Position numbers and translations under genes: made by a program. This document shows positions 9,646 through 19,900 of a stretch of 53,594 nucleotides of DNA, in pieces. Source of the DNA: Marinilabilia sp. (GTDB taxonomy: Bacteria > Bacteroidota > Bacteroidia > Bacteroidales > Marinilabiliaceae). How positions within the stretch are numbered: position 1 is the first letter of the stretch; each line of letters opens with the position of its first letter. The notes below the pieces were generated by a model that worked only from the letters and a program-made list of their open reading frames with translations, was not told the origin of the DNA and did not search any database. The stretch covers positions 1-53,594 of the forward strand of contig NZ_JADQBH010000140.1 of the NCBI RefSeq assembly GCF_016278715.1, written 5' to 3'.

Positions 9646-10686
9646 ATGAGAAAATTAATCCTATCACTCAGCTTACTGCTCTTAACACTGACCGCCTTTG
9701 GACAGAAGTATTTTATTACCAATCAGTATGCTTATGATTTATTTTTGGTAAACCCTGCCGACGCGGGAAACAACAGCAAGTGCATCACCTTTAACGGTTT
9801 TTATCAAAAACAATGGTTTGGTGTTGACCTTGCTCCCACCACCCAATTGTTTTCTTTTCAGGCACCATTAATGAGCAACCTGGGATCGGGAACTTACATT
9901 TTTAACGACCGGAACGGGAACTACCAACGCATGGGTCTGCAACAATCCTTTTCTGTTGAAATAAAACTCCGCGAAAACCGCAATGGATTCACATCTCTAC
10001 ATTTTGGGCTTGCAGCGCTCATCGACCATGCTTCCATCGATTACGGCAATCTGTCCGACGGAGCCCCACTCGATCCTGTTCTTTCGGGGGCAGGAGAAAG
10101 TGGTACCGGATTCAATGCCAATACAGGAATCATGCTTGAGATCAACAACTATCACATAGGAGTAGCAATGTCAGAGTTATTCGCTCAAAACAACCCCATG
10201 TATCAATCGGAGTGGGAACCTCAGACAGGCCCGGCGATACATGCACACGCAGGAACTTCCTGGAAAATTCCGGATCGTGAAATTTACATTGAGCCACTTT
10301 TCTACTATCGTAAAGACCAAAACACCGATACCCGGTTCGATGCCAACCTGAAACTTTACATGCCTTCCCTTGATCCCAATTTTGCTTTCTGGGGCATTCT
10401 GGCCTACCGTCGCTCAATGGACGAGCAACTGGGGCGCAATTTAGGAATGGGAACCACAGTCGGCATTGATTACAGGAGTTTCTCCTTTGGGATAGAACAC
10501 CAGTTGGGACTCACCTCTGCCCAAAAACAATTTGGAAGCGCTTTCCTTCTGGTTGCAGGATATCGGATTTGTTCCGACAAAAGCAAAAGAGCAATGCCCT
10601 GTACACAAAAAGATGCCATCATAAAAGCCGCTCAAAGAGACAAGAACCGAGGATTGAAAGGAATAAAAGACGCTACTGCCAAATAG
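9646..10686 (+). CDS. PorP/SprF family T9SS outer-membrane protein (first copy)
   Basis: The 346-residue protein has signal peptide MRKLILSLSLLLLTLTAFG and then the family N-terminal pattern (YDLFLVNPADAGN, FNGFYQKQWFG) followed by amphipathic strands suited to a beta barrel. PorP/SprF proteins are needed for secretion or surface attachment of type B T9SS substrates; SprF does this for SprB in Flavobacterium. The gene lies 85 bases after the giant type B protein, so that protein is the likely client (inference). The C-terminus carries a basic tail rich in Lys and Arg with CTQKDAIIKAAQRDKNRG, beyond the barrel. Family assignment is firm; partner specificity is inferred. Confidence 0.85.
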   Translation: MRKLILSLSLLLLTLTAFGQKYFITNQYAYDLFLVNPADAGNNSKCITFNGFYQKQWFGVDLAPTTQLFSFQAPLMSNLGSGTYIFNDRNGNYQRMGLQQSFSVEIKLRENRNGFTSLHFGLAALIDHASIDYGNLSDGAPLDPVLSGAGESGTGFNANTGIMLEINNYHIGVAMSELFAQNNPMYQSEWEPQTGPAIHAHAGTSWKIPDREIYIEPLFYYRKDQNTDTRFDANLKLYMPSLDPNFAFWGILAYRRSMDEQLGRNLGMGTTVGIDYRSFSFGIEHQLGLTSAQKQFGSAFLLVAGYRICSDKSKRAMPCTQKDAIIKAAQRDKNRGLKGIKDATAK

Positions 10687-10717
10687 AAGACTCCTTAATC
10701 ATCATTCAGAAATTAAG

Positions 10718-10753
10718 CAAACTTACATTTTTCGTATAAAAAATGTAAGTTTG
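10718..10753. terminator. Perfect 15-bp hairpin between porP/sprF and the second type B gene
   Basis: CAAACTTACATTTTT (10718-10732) pairs perfectly with AAAAATGTAAGTTTG (10739-10753) around a 6-base loop. The top of the stem is A/T-only and no T-run follows, so it could be a partial terminator, a processing site or an mRNA-stability element within the four-gene T9SS block. Confidence 0.5.
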
Positions 10754-10798
10754 TTGCTGCTTATGCGTTATCTAAACAATAAAGGCTTTATTTGTTTC

Positions 10799-11755
10799 AT
10801 GAAACCCATTACCAAACATATTCTTCCGGTCACAATCTTTTTTTGCATTACAGCCCTTACCAATGCAAGCAATACATTGCCTGCCGGAGATACAGCCCTC
10901 CAAGGTGATGACATCCAGGTAATGGCCAACAACGATTTTATTTCCATTTACGAGAACACCTCCTGGGCCGCCAATGTCACCAATAACGACTACGGATTAC
11001 AAAGTGGAATACGCGAAATATCCATTTCTACCCCTCCGGAAAACGGTTCTGCTAAAGTACTTCCTGACAACTCCATCTTATACACCCCAAACCAAAGCTT
11101 TACTGGAAGCGACCTTTTTATTTACCGTGTTTGCAACAGCAAAGGCAACTGCGACGAAGCGGAGGTAAATATTTCGGTAGCAGACTATAACTATAGCCCG
11201 GAACTGTATGACGACCATGTCATCTACTACAGCGACAGCAGCTCTGTATTCAAGGTTCTAATTAACGATAAAGAATTGTTTGACATTCCTCTTGAAATGT
11301 CCATCCTTAAGGACCTGACAAACGGCTATGCAGAGATAACCGATGAGATGAGCATTAAACTGAATTTCACCAGTTATTTTATCCAAACAGACTCCCTGGT
11401 ATATCAGATATGCGACAAGGAAGGGGACTGCGGACAAGCAACCCTTTATGTGACCCCATACAAAGATGCCACCGCACCAGGGGTAATACCGGAAGCATTT
11501 TCACCAAATGGAGATGGTTACAACGATACTTTTTGGATTCCCGAATATGACTATTACAGACATCTGTCATTTATGGTATTTAACCGAAACGGTATAAAAG
11601 TATACGAATCTCAGGACTATCAGAATAAATGGGATGGGATAGCTAATACTGGCCCGTTAAACGGAATTTTAGTTCCCAAAGGCATTTACTTTTATGTGTT
11701 AACCATTACGGGAAGTTCGGAAGAGAAAAAAGGAAGTATTTATGTTAGTTATTAA
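10799..11755 (+). CDS. Small T9SS type B surface protein with two tandem Ig/cadherin-like repeats
   Basis: The protein has 318 residues from ATG 10799, chosen because the signal peptide (MKPITKHILPVTIFFCITAL) begins there; in-frame starts upstream overlap the hairpin. Two repeats of about 85-95 residues follow (YENTSWAANVTNNDYG...GSDLFIYRVCNSKGNC and a second ending DSLVYQICDKEGDC), of the type seen in bacterial Ig-like or tandem-95 adhesins. The final ~90 residues are a type B sorting domain (PEAFSPNGDGYNDTFWI, FNRNGIKVYES). It is expected to be exported by T9SS and held at the cell surface. It sits between two PorP/SprF genes and is most probably the client of the second, 29 bases downstream. 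Ligand unknown. Confidence 0.82.
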   Translation: MKPITKHILPVTIFFCITALTNASNTLPAGDTALQGDDIQVMANNDFISIYENTSWAANVTNNDYGLQSGIREISISTPPENGSAKVLPDNSILYTPNQSFTGSDLFIYRVCNSKGNCDEAEVNISVADYNYSPELYDDHVIYYSDSSSVFKVLINDKELFDIPLEMSILKDLTNGYAEITDEMSIKLNFTSYFIQTDSLVYQICDKEGDCGQATLYVTPYKDATAPGVIPEAFSPNGDGYNDTFWIPEYDYYRHLSFMVFNRNGIKVYESQDYQNKWDGIANTGPLNGILVPKGIYFYVLTITGSSEEKKGSIYVSY

Positions 11756-11784
11756 ATCTATTTGAAAAGCGGAAGAATAGAATA

Positions 11785-12774
11785 ATGGGGAAAGGGCGGT
11801 ATTCTGTAATTATCATATTTTTTATCTGGCAAGGCCTCACTTCAGGCCTCCTGTCACAGCAGAGCACACTCATCACCCAATACATGGACAATCCGCTCCT
11901 CCTTAATCCAGCCTTTGCAGGAAACCGCAACTCATTGGCAATAGATGTTCTTTCACGCCAGCAATGGATCGGCATTGAAAGTGCACCTGCCTCCTACTAT
12001 GCAGGCATCCATATACCTTTTAATCACTCCATGGCTTCGGCTGGAGCCACTGTTCTGAGTGAACAAACAGGGCCATTAATGTACAATAAACTCACTTTCG
12101 ATTACGCCTATCTTCTAAGAACATCCCACAGGTCTTTTGTCTCCCTCGGTTTGCGTGCTGGGGTGGATCATTTCAACCTGAATGTCAGCCAGCTTCCGGT
12201 TATTGATTTTAATGATCCTGAATTTTCAGAAGGAATGGAAAATGAAATTCGTCCCTCATTCGGAGCAGGTCTGGTTTACATCAGGCCATCTTTCTACCTG
12301 TCGGTGGCAGTTCCTCACTATTCATTTGCATCCGTTCCCTGGGCTTCCGAATCGGCTTCAAATTTTGAGACCAACTACAATCTTCTATTTAGTGGCGGCT
12401 TCTTCATCCCTGTCACCCGCGATATCGATTTTAAAATTTCAGGAATGCATCGCTTGGTTCCCGATGAGATATCCACCACCGATGTCAGCCTTATTGTCAG
12501 ACATTCGGAAGGATTTCGTGGAGGTATCACCCACCGGTTACAACAAGCTTTCGGAATTATTCTGGGAATGCAGGTTACCGACGAAATAGGCGTAACCTAC
12601 TCCTATGAGTTGCCGGTTTCGATGAGCCCCATTGTAAAAAGAGGTGTCCACGAACTATCCCTCATCTTTGATTTCACTAAACACATTGTTCCCAACCGCA
12701 ACAGACGCTTCCTGAATCGAAAGAAGAAAGAAAAGGAACAGGATGAAGAGATGAATTCTATCCGCTACTTCTGA
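11785..12774 (+). CDS. PorP/SprF family T9SS outer-membrane protein (second copy)
   Basis: The 329-residue protein has a signal peptide ending near LTSGLLSQQ and the diagnostic start TQYMDNPLLLNPAFAGNR with RQQWIG, followed by alternating strands of an outer-membrane barrel. It belongs to the family that assists secretion or anchoring of T9SS type B substrates. It follows the small type B protein by 29 bases, repeating the client-plus-SprF order seen just upstream. The two PorP/SprF copies share fold signatures but are not near-identical, which argues for an old duplication or separate acquisition. The C-terminus is a charged KKKEKEQDEEM tail. It closes the block; the next gene starts after about 200 bases. 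Confidence 0.85.
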   Translation: MGKGRYSVIIIFFIWQGLTSGLLSQQSTLITQYMDNPLLLNPAFAGNRNSLAIDVLSRQQWIGIESAPASYYAGIHIPFNHSMASAGATVLSEQTGPLMYNKLTFDYAYLLRTSHRSFVSLGLRAGVDHFNLNVSQLPVIDFNDPEFSEGMENEIRPSFGAGLVYIRPSFYLSVAVPHYSFASVPWASESASNFETNYNLLFSGGFFIPVTRDIDFKISGMHRLVPDEISTTDVSLIVRHSEGFRGGITHRLQQAFGIILGMQVTDEIGVTYSYELPVSMSPIVKRGVHELSLIFDFTKHIVPNRNRRFLNRKKKEKEQDEEMNSIRYF

Positions 12775-12950
12775 TTTTAGCCCGGTTCACTATTGATATT
12801 GCCCAATATTTAATGTAATATGCCATTTTACAATAGTTCTTAGAATAAACCTAATTGCAGAGATTCAACGTTTTTAAAGTCAAAGAATTGCAATCATTCA
12901 TCTTTAATTGCTAGACCGCCCATTATCAGTTGGTTACATGGTTTAAGGGG

Positions 12951-12962
12951 AGTATTAATACT
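12951..12962. promoter_or_regulatory. 12-bp palindrome just upstream of the glgX operon
   Basis: AGTATTAATACT is a perfect 12-base palindrome 15 bases before the glgX ATG at 12978. Its place fits an operator or mRNA element controlling the glucan/trehalose operon. No TAnnTTTG element was recognised in the roughly 200-base gap, which also holds a short palindrome (ATATTGCCCAATAT, 12796-12809). Confidence 0.3.
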
Positions 12963-12977
12963 AAATACAGGTATATT

Positions 12978-15107
12978 ATGTCAGAAAAAATTAAGGTTTG
13001 GCCCGGAAGGCCATATCCTTTAGGGGCCATTTACGACGGAGAAGGAGTGAATTTCGCACTCTTTTCGGACAATGCACACGGCGTGGAACTGTGCCTTTTC
13101 GACGAAGAAGGAAAAGAAACCCGCGTTAAAATCAATGAACGAACACATAATCACTGGCACATCTATCTTCCCGGCATCAAGCCCGGCCAGCGATATGGCT
13201 ACAGAGTGGACGGCCCTTATGAGCCGGAGACCGGCGCCCGTTTCAATGCCAACAAACTACTGCTGGATCCTTATGCAAAAGCCATAGACGGAACCATTGA
13301 ATGGAATGAAGCGCTTTACGGCTATAAGTTTGGAGAAGAACGAGAAGACTTGTCCTTTAATGATGCAGACAGTGCTCCCTACGTCCCCAGATGCGTGGTT
13401 ATTGAAGATGATTTCGACTGGAGCGGAGACAAACGACTGGACATTCCGCAACACGAAACTATCATCTACGAATTGCATGTTAAAGGCTTTTCAAAGCTTT
13501 CACCTGACATTCCCGAAAATCTGAAAGGCACCTATGCCGGACTAGGCCACTCCAAAAGTATTGAGTATCTAAAAAAATTAGGCATAAATGCGGTCGAACT
13601 TATGCCGGTTCACCAGTTTGTCTCAGACCACCGGCTACAGAAACTGGGGCTGACCAATTACTGGGGATACAATACCATCGGGTTTTTCGCACCCGACATA
13701 CGGTATTCCTCAGCGAAATCAAACCAAAGCCAGGTCACAGAATTCAAACAGATGGTCAAAGACCTTCACAGTGCCGGCATTGAAGTTATTCTGGATGTGG
13801 TTTACAACCATACTGCAGAAGGTAACCATCTGGGCCCGACACTAAGCTTCAGGGGTATTGACAATCAGGCTTACTACCGCCTTTCGGAGGAAGAACCTCG
13901 TTTTTGCGTGGACTATACCGGAACGGGCAACACCCTCAATACCGTTCACCCCACCATTCTTCGTCTCATCATGGACAGCTTGCGTTACTGGGTCATTGAG
14001 ATGCATGTTGACGGTTTCCGCTTTGACCTGGCCCCCGTATTGGCACGCGAGTTCGACGATGTGGATAAGTGGGGATCATTCTTCGATGTGCTGCATCAGG
14101 ACCCCGTGCTCTCGCAGGTTAAGCTAATTGCAGAGCCCTGGGACCTGGGAGAAGACGGATTTCAGGTTGGAAATTTCCCTGCAGGATGGATGGAATGGAA
14201 TGCCAAGTACCGCGACTGTATGCGCGAATTCTGGAAAGGAGATGATGAAATGTTGCCTGAGTTTGCCAATCGGTTAACCGGTAGCTCGGATCTCTATTTC
14301 GATGACTGGCGGACCCCCACAGCCAGTGTGAATTTCATTACCGCCCACGATGGATTCACTATGCACGATCTGGTCTCGTACAACAAAAAACATAACGAGG
14401 CCAATGGAGAGGACAACAACGACGGTGAAGAACACAACCGCTCCTGGAACCATGGCGAAGAGGGGCCAACCGAAGATGAAAACATTAATAAACTTAGAAA
14501 ACAACAGGTACGCAACTTTCTGGCAACCCTTTTTCTCTCTCAGGGCGTTCCGATGCTGGTAGCAGGTGATGAACTTGGCCGCACCCAGCTGGGAAATAAC
14601 AATGCCTACTGCCAGGACAATGAGCTTTCCTGGATTAACTGGAATAAAAAAGACAGTGAATTAATTGAGTTTACCTCCAGCCTTATTAACTTCCGGAAAG
14701 CGCACCCCGTCTTTTGCCGCAAGAAATGGTTTAAGTACCAGGCCATCAAAGGAAAGGACGTCTTCGACATAGAATGGTTTACCATTGAAGGAGAAGAAAT
14801 GAGCGATGAACACTGGAACTCCACTTATGCCAAATCACTGGGCGTTTTTCTGTCGGGGCATGGTGTCAGAGCTGTTTCATCCAAAGGCGAACCTCTCACT
14901 GATGACAGTTTTTACCTCATGTTCAACTCCTTTCACGATTCACTTCCATTTAAACTGCCCGACGAAAAATGGGGCAAAAAATGGACAAAAATCATGGATA
15001 GTTTCGATGGCTCCTTCGATGAAAAAGGCATCGGAGAAAGTATCCCAGCTGGCCGGGACATTGAAATACAGGGACGATCTGTTGTTTTGTTAAAAGAAGA
15101 AAAATAG
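12978..15107 (+). CDS. glgX: Glycogen debranching enzyme GlgX (isoamylase-type)
   Basis: The enzyme has 709 residues from ATG 12978; the upstream in-frame ATG at 12930 would add a non-conserved leader before MSEKIKVWPGRPYPLGAIYD, where the family begins. It has an N-terminal CBM48 domain (about 10-120), a GH13 catalytic barrel and a C-terminal beta domain. The catalytic triad is visible as Asp350 (GFRFDLA), Glu386 (LIAEPWD) and Asp458 (TAHDG). It hydrolyses alpha-1,6 branches of glycogen or limit dextrins in the cytosol, releasing linear maltodextrins. It is the first gene of a three-gene operon with treZ and treY-malQ, so its products feed trehalose formation. Length and motifs match GlgX well. 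Confidence 0.93.
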   Translation: MSEKIKVWPGRPYPLGAIYDGEGVNFALFSDNAHGVELCLFDEEGKETRVKINERTHNHWHIYLPGIKPGQRYGYRVDGPYEPETGARFNANKLLLDPYAKAIDGTIEWNEALYGYKFGEEREDLSFNDADSAPYVPRCVVIEDDFDWSGDKRLDIPQHETIIYELHVKGFSKLSPDIPENLKGTYAGLGHSKSIEYLKKLGINAVELMPVHQFVSDHRLQKLGLTNYWGYNTIGFFAPDIRYSSAKSNQSQVTEFKQMVKDLHSAGIEVILDVVYNHTAEGNHLGPTLSFRGIDNQAYYRLSEEEPRFCVDYTGTGNTLNTVHPTILRLIMDSLRYWVIEMHVDGFRFDLAPVLAREFDDVDKWGSFFDVLHQDPVLSQVKLIAEPWDLGEDGFQVGNFPAGWMEWNAKYRDCMREFWKGDDEMLPEFANRLTGSSDLYFDDWRTPTASVNFITAHDGFTMHDLVSYNKKHNEANGEDNNDGEEHNRSWNHGEEGPTEDENINKLRKQQVRNFLATLFLSQGVPMLVAGDELGRTQLGNNNAYCQDNELSWINWNKKDSELIEFTSSLINFRKAHPVFCRKKWFKYQAIKGKDVFDIEWFTIEGEEMSDEHWNSTYAKSLGVFLSGHGVRAVSSKGEPLTDDSFYLMFNSFHDSLPFKLPDEKWGKKWTKIMDSFDGSFDEKGIGESIPAGRDIEIQGRSVVLLKEEK

Positions 15108-15127
15108 CCAACTCCCAGCTACAATTT

Positions 15128-16945
15128 ATGACCAACCATCCATTTCCACAACGACCCGGCATCAGCATCAACCCGGACGGCAAATCCTCAACAGCATTAG
15201 TTTGGGCTCCATTTGCAAAATCAGTGACACTGGAAAAAAACAAAAGCCTCCGGTTGCCCCTGAACCGGTCTTCGTCGGGATACTGGGAAGGTCATGATCT
15301 ACCGTTAAGCGATGGGGATATTTACTCCTTTATTCTTGACGGCGAAAAGTTTCCGGACCCTGCATCTCTGTCACAGCCCCAAGGTGTTCACGGAGTATCT
15401 CAGGTGGTCGATTTAAACCATTTTCCATGGAACGACGACAACTGGGAGAGCCCACAGCTCGACGAACTAATAATCTATGAACTCCACACAGGCACTTTTT
15501 CAAAAGAAGGGACATTCTACGGAATTGCTGCACAACTTCTGCAATTAAAAAAACTGGGCATTAACACCATAGAAATCATGCCGGTTGCGCAGTTCCCCGG
15601 CACCCGTAACTGGGGATATGACGGAGTTTGCCTCTACGCGGTTCAGGAATCCTACGGTGGTGCCCGGCAACTGCAGGAGTTGGTCGATAAATGCCATGCA
15701 CTGGGAATTGCTGTAATTCTGGATGTGGTATACAACCATCTGGGCCCTGAGGGAAATTACCTTCCAAAATTTGGCCCCTATTTTACCGACCAATACAAAA
15801 CCCCATGGGGTGACGCCATCAATTTTGATGATGCTTTCAGCGACGATGTCCGTCACTTTTTTATGGAAAATGCGATAATGTGGCTGCGCGATTTTCACAT
15901 CGACGGACTTCGGCTGGATGCGGTGCACGCCATCAAAGATTTGAGCGCCCATCATTTTCTGGCCGAACTAAAAAAGAAGATAGAACAGTTGAACCGGGAT
16001 TACAATCGGAATCATTTCCTTATTGCCGAATGCGACTTAAACGATGTGCGTTACATCAACCCTTACGTGAAGGGTGGTTTTAATTTAGACGCTCAATGGT
16101 GCGACGAATTTCACCATGCTCTGCATTCACTGGTCACAGGTGAAACGAATGGCTATTACAACGATTTTAAAGGCATCTCCACTCTGGTAAAGTCCTACAA
16201 CCATGGTTATGTGTATGATGGCATTTATTCCCCTCACCGCAAAAAAACCTTTGGAACCAGTACCGAAAACCAACCCGGACACAAATTTGTGGTATTTGCC
16301 CAAAACCATGACCAGATTGGCAACCGAATGTTGGGCGACCGCTTATCGGAACTGGTAAGTTTTGAAATGCAAAAAATCATTGCCGCTGCATACCTGCTTT
16401 CTCCATTTATACCCATGTTATTCATGGGCGAAGAATATGGTGAACATAATCCCTTTCTCTATTTTGTCAGTCATTCCGAACAGGAGTTGTTAAAGAATGT
16501 CCGGGAAGGACGAAAAAAAGAGTTCAAAGACTTCATGGGCACCCAGGAACCACCTGACCCTCAATCGGAAAACACTTTCCGTAAATGCATATTGACGCCA
16601 CCACAAAAGTGGAACATTCAGCAAAAAAAACTGTTTGAGTGGTACAGATTCCTTATCCAATTCAGGAAACAACAACTCAGCAGAAATAACGATGCCCGCC
16701 AGCATTTCAGAGCCGGGAACCTTAGCGACTGTCTAATTCAGCTTACCATTGAAAAAGAGGACACCAAACTACTGTGCTTTCAAAACTTTGGAAAAACCAT
16801 GGTTTCTGTTGAGTTATCAGGAAAAATACTAACCAGTTCCGCCCTCAAAAAATTTGGTGGCCCCCTGAAAGAAAAAGAAGAAATAGCTTTCGAAGGCAAG
16901 ATAAACCTACCGCCAGAGTCATATACCATTGTTGAAAATTCCTAA
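15128..16945 (+). CDS. treZ: Malto-oligosyltrehalose trehalohydrolase TreZ
   Basis: The 605-residue GH13 enzyme has an N-terminal CBM48-type domain (VWAPFAKSVTLE), then the barrel. The triad is Asp264 (GLRLDAVHAI), Glu301 (IAECDLND) and Asp395 (QNHDQIGNR); the LDAVHAI and AE-x-DLND forms distinguish TreZ from branching enzyme GlgB. It cleaves the alpha-1,4 bond next to the terminal trehalose made by TreY and releases free trehalose in the cytosol. The gene starts 20 bases after glgX and ends 13 bases before treY-malQ, so it is translated from the same message. GlgB would be the main alternative, but the order of motifs and neighbours favours TreZ. Confidence 0.92.
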   Translation: MTNHPFPQRPGISINPDGKSSTALVWAPFAKSVTLEKNKSLRLPLNRSSSGYWEGHDLPLSDGDIYSFILDGEKFPDPASLSQPQGVHGVSQVVDLNHFPWNDDNWESPQLDELIIYELHTGTFSKEGTFYGIAAQLLQLKKLGINTIEIMPVAQFPGTRNWGYDGVCLYAVQESYGGARQLQELVDKCHALGIAVILDVVYNHLGPEGNYLPKFGPYFTDQYKTPWGDAINFDDAFSDDVRHFFMENAIMWLRDFHIDGLRLDAVHAIKDLSAHHFLAELKKKIEQLNRDYNRNHFLIAECDLNDVRYINPYVKGGFNLDAQWCDEFHHALHSLVTGETNGYYNDFKGISTLVKSYNHGYVYDGIYSPHRKKTFGTSTENQPGHKFVVFAQNHDQIGNRMLGDRLSELVSFEMQKIIAAAYLLSPFIPMLFMGEEYGEHNPFLYFVSHSEQELLKNVREGRKKEFKDFMGTQEPPDPQSENTFRKCILTPPQKWNIQQKKLFEWYRFLIQFRKQQLSRNNDARQHFRAGNLSDCLIQLTIEKEDTKLLCFQNFGKTMVSVELSGKILTSSALKKFGGPLKEKEEIAFEGKINLPPESYTIVENS

Positions 16946-16958
16946 TTCAATATCAACC

Positions 16959-19900
16959 ATGTACAATCCCATTTCCACCTACAGGCTCCAGTTCAACAAG
17001 AACTTCACTTTTGAAGATGCCCGTTTGCTGACCGACTATTTTCATTTACTTGGAATCGGAACCATTTATGCGAGTCCTGTATTTACAGCAACTCCCGGCA
17101 GCGGTCATGGATATGATGTCACCAACCCACATGAAATAAATCCGGAGATCGGCACCGAAGAACAGCTCAAAAAACTATCTAAAACCCTAAAGAACAAACG
17201 GATTGGCTGGCTGCAGGACATTGTCCCCAATCACATGGCTTTCAACCAGCACAATAAGTGGCTATGGGATGTACTGGAAAAAGGCAAAGATTCGGAATAC
17301 GCATCGGTTTTTGACATTGACAGACAACACCCACAATACAGGAGTAAACTGATGGTCCCATTTTTGGGGGACGATGCCGATCGGGTAATTCAAAGAAGAG
17401 AGCTTAAATTGATTTTCACCAGGGGGACTTTTGCACTGGATTACTATGGCAGGTCATGGCCGCTGAGATTTGAATCTTTCCTGTGGCTCACAGAACAATC
17501 GGAAGAGCCTGTTCCCCCTCCACTATCCTTGCTGTTAGAGCAATTTCAGCTGGAAGAAAAATCACCCGATTATCTCTTTCTCAACGGCGAATGGGAACGG
17601 TTCAAAGAAGCTCTGACCAATCTCATTGCAAGCAACCCAACCGTTGCTGCCTTTTTCGACACTTTGACCACCCATATTTCGGAACATTCCGATTTATTGC
17701 TAGCCCTTTTCAACAATCAACATTACCGGCCGGTTTATTGGAAAGAGACAGAACACACCATCAATTACCGGCGTTTTTTCACCGTAAACGACCTCATTTG
17801 CCTGCGGATGGAAGATGAAGAGGTCTTCAATCATTATCACCGTGAAATAAACCGGCTTACCTCCAATCATATTTTTAACGGACTCAGGATCGACCATATT
17901 GACGGGCTTACCGAACCCACAAAATACCTGAGCCGCCTCAGGGAACTGACAGGGTCCCACAACTACCTCACAGTCGAAAAGATCCTGGAACACAGGGAAG
18001 AATTACCTCCCAAATGGCCTGTTCAGGGTACCACCGGATACGATTTTCTGGGACAGGTGAATCAACTTTTTACCCGCCGAAAAGGGATGGAGCCTTTGCG
18101 GGCTCTTTACTACAAAATATCAGCCATTGACCAGTCACTCAAAGATGTCATCTATGAATCCAAGCAACTGATATTAAATGATCGTATGAAGGGAGAGTTG
18201 GACAACCTCGTCTCTTTGCTTTTCCGGCTTAGGATATTGGAAGAAAATGCTTCACAAAATTTTTCCCGTGATGATGTTAAGAATGCAATAGCCCAACTGT
18301 TGCTGGCATTTCCGGTCTACCGAATCTATCCCCAAACGTTGCCTTTACCAGGCGAAGAGAGGGAGCTAATGAAAAAAGCCCTGACAGAGGCTCTTGCACA
18401 AGACGAAAGTATTGAACCCTTTTTGCCTCTTTTTGAAGAACTTTTCTTTGAAGAGAAGCGTGCCAAAGGCGACCGTGACCATAGAATCCTCGAATTTTTG
18501 GGGCGCATGATGCAACTGGCGGGCCCTCTGATGGCAAAAGGAGTAGAAGATACCGCCATGTACCGTTACTCCTGTTTTATAGCACACAACGAGGTGGGCG
18601 ACTCTCCAGGAATTGAAGGCACCAGCTTTGACGATTTCCACAATGCCATGTTGACTCGTCAGCAAAAATGGCCGCTGACCATGAATGCCACCTCCACGCA
18701 TGACACCAAAAGAGGCGAAGACGTCAGGGCCCGGTTAAATGCCATAACCGAATTCCCCGAAGATTGGGAAGAAAACATTTCGCACTGGATGCAAATCAAC
18801 AGCCCCTTTCGCACAAAAATTGAAAACCGGGCAGCTCCATCACCCCAAGAAGAATATTTCATCTACCAAACCTTGATCGGAGTTCTTCCTTTTGATGAAA
18901 AAATTGACAAAAACTTCTTGCACCGTATCAGCAGCTACATGCAGAAAGTCTTGCGCGAAGCAAAGGTAAACTCTGCCTGGAATGCCCCCAATGAAGAGTG
19001 GGAAAAAGCAGTTACTCATTTCATCAACCGTATTTTCAGTTCCGAACATGATTTCCTTCCCTCGTTGCTTTCATTTCACCGCAAAACAGCCCATTACGGC
19101 ATTTTCAACAGTCTTTCGCAACTTACACTGAAGTGCACCTGCCCAGGCGTTCCGGACATATACCGGGGCACCGAGATGTGGGACTTGACACTGGTGGATC
19201 CAGATAACCGGCAACCGGTCGATTTTTCTGAAATAAACCGAACCCTCAAAAATCTGAAAGAACATTATTCCATTAGCCCGGCAAAACTATTTCCGGCTTT
19301 AATCAATCATCGCGACAACGGGCACATAAAGCTTTGGCTCACTCACCGTCTGCTTCGCTACCGAAAAGAAAACCAATCTCTTTTTAGCGCAGGAGAGTAT
19401 ATTCCGCTGAAAGTAAAGGGTATTCACAAAAGCAAAATCATGGCTTTTGCCCGCCACCACAAGGAGAAATGGCATCTGACCATTCTTCCGTTTTACCTCT
19501 CTTCCTTCGGGGAAAGCAACAAACCGGTATGCCCCAGCGAAATTGACTGGAAAAATACCAGAGTGCTGTTGCCTGAAGAATACCCAACAGACTGGGTAAA
19601 CATCTTCACCGGACGCCCCTACTCTGCAGGGCAGGAAATATCCGTATCTGAAATATTCGAGATGGCTCCTGTAGGTATTCTTCATGCCGATGCAGGCCGA
19701 AAATCCCGTTCAGCAGGAGTTTTGATGCATATCACCTCCTTACCTGGGCGTTTTGCTTCAGGAGATTTTGGTTCGGAGGCCTTCCGGTTTGTGGATTTCC
19801 TCAAAGAATCAGGACACTCTTACTGGCAGGTTTTGCCCTTTACTCAAACTACCACACAAAGCGAATGGTCACCCTACTCCTCTCCATCAGCCTTTGCAGG

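Noticed and set aside
15128..16945. Reading this gene as glycogen branching enzyme GlgB
   Set aside because: LDAVHAI and the AE-x-DLND acid motif, together with the treY neighbour, are TreZ features.
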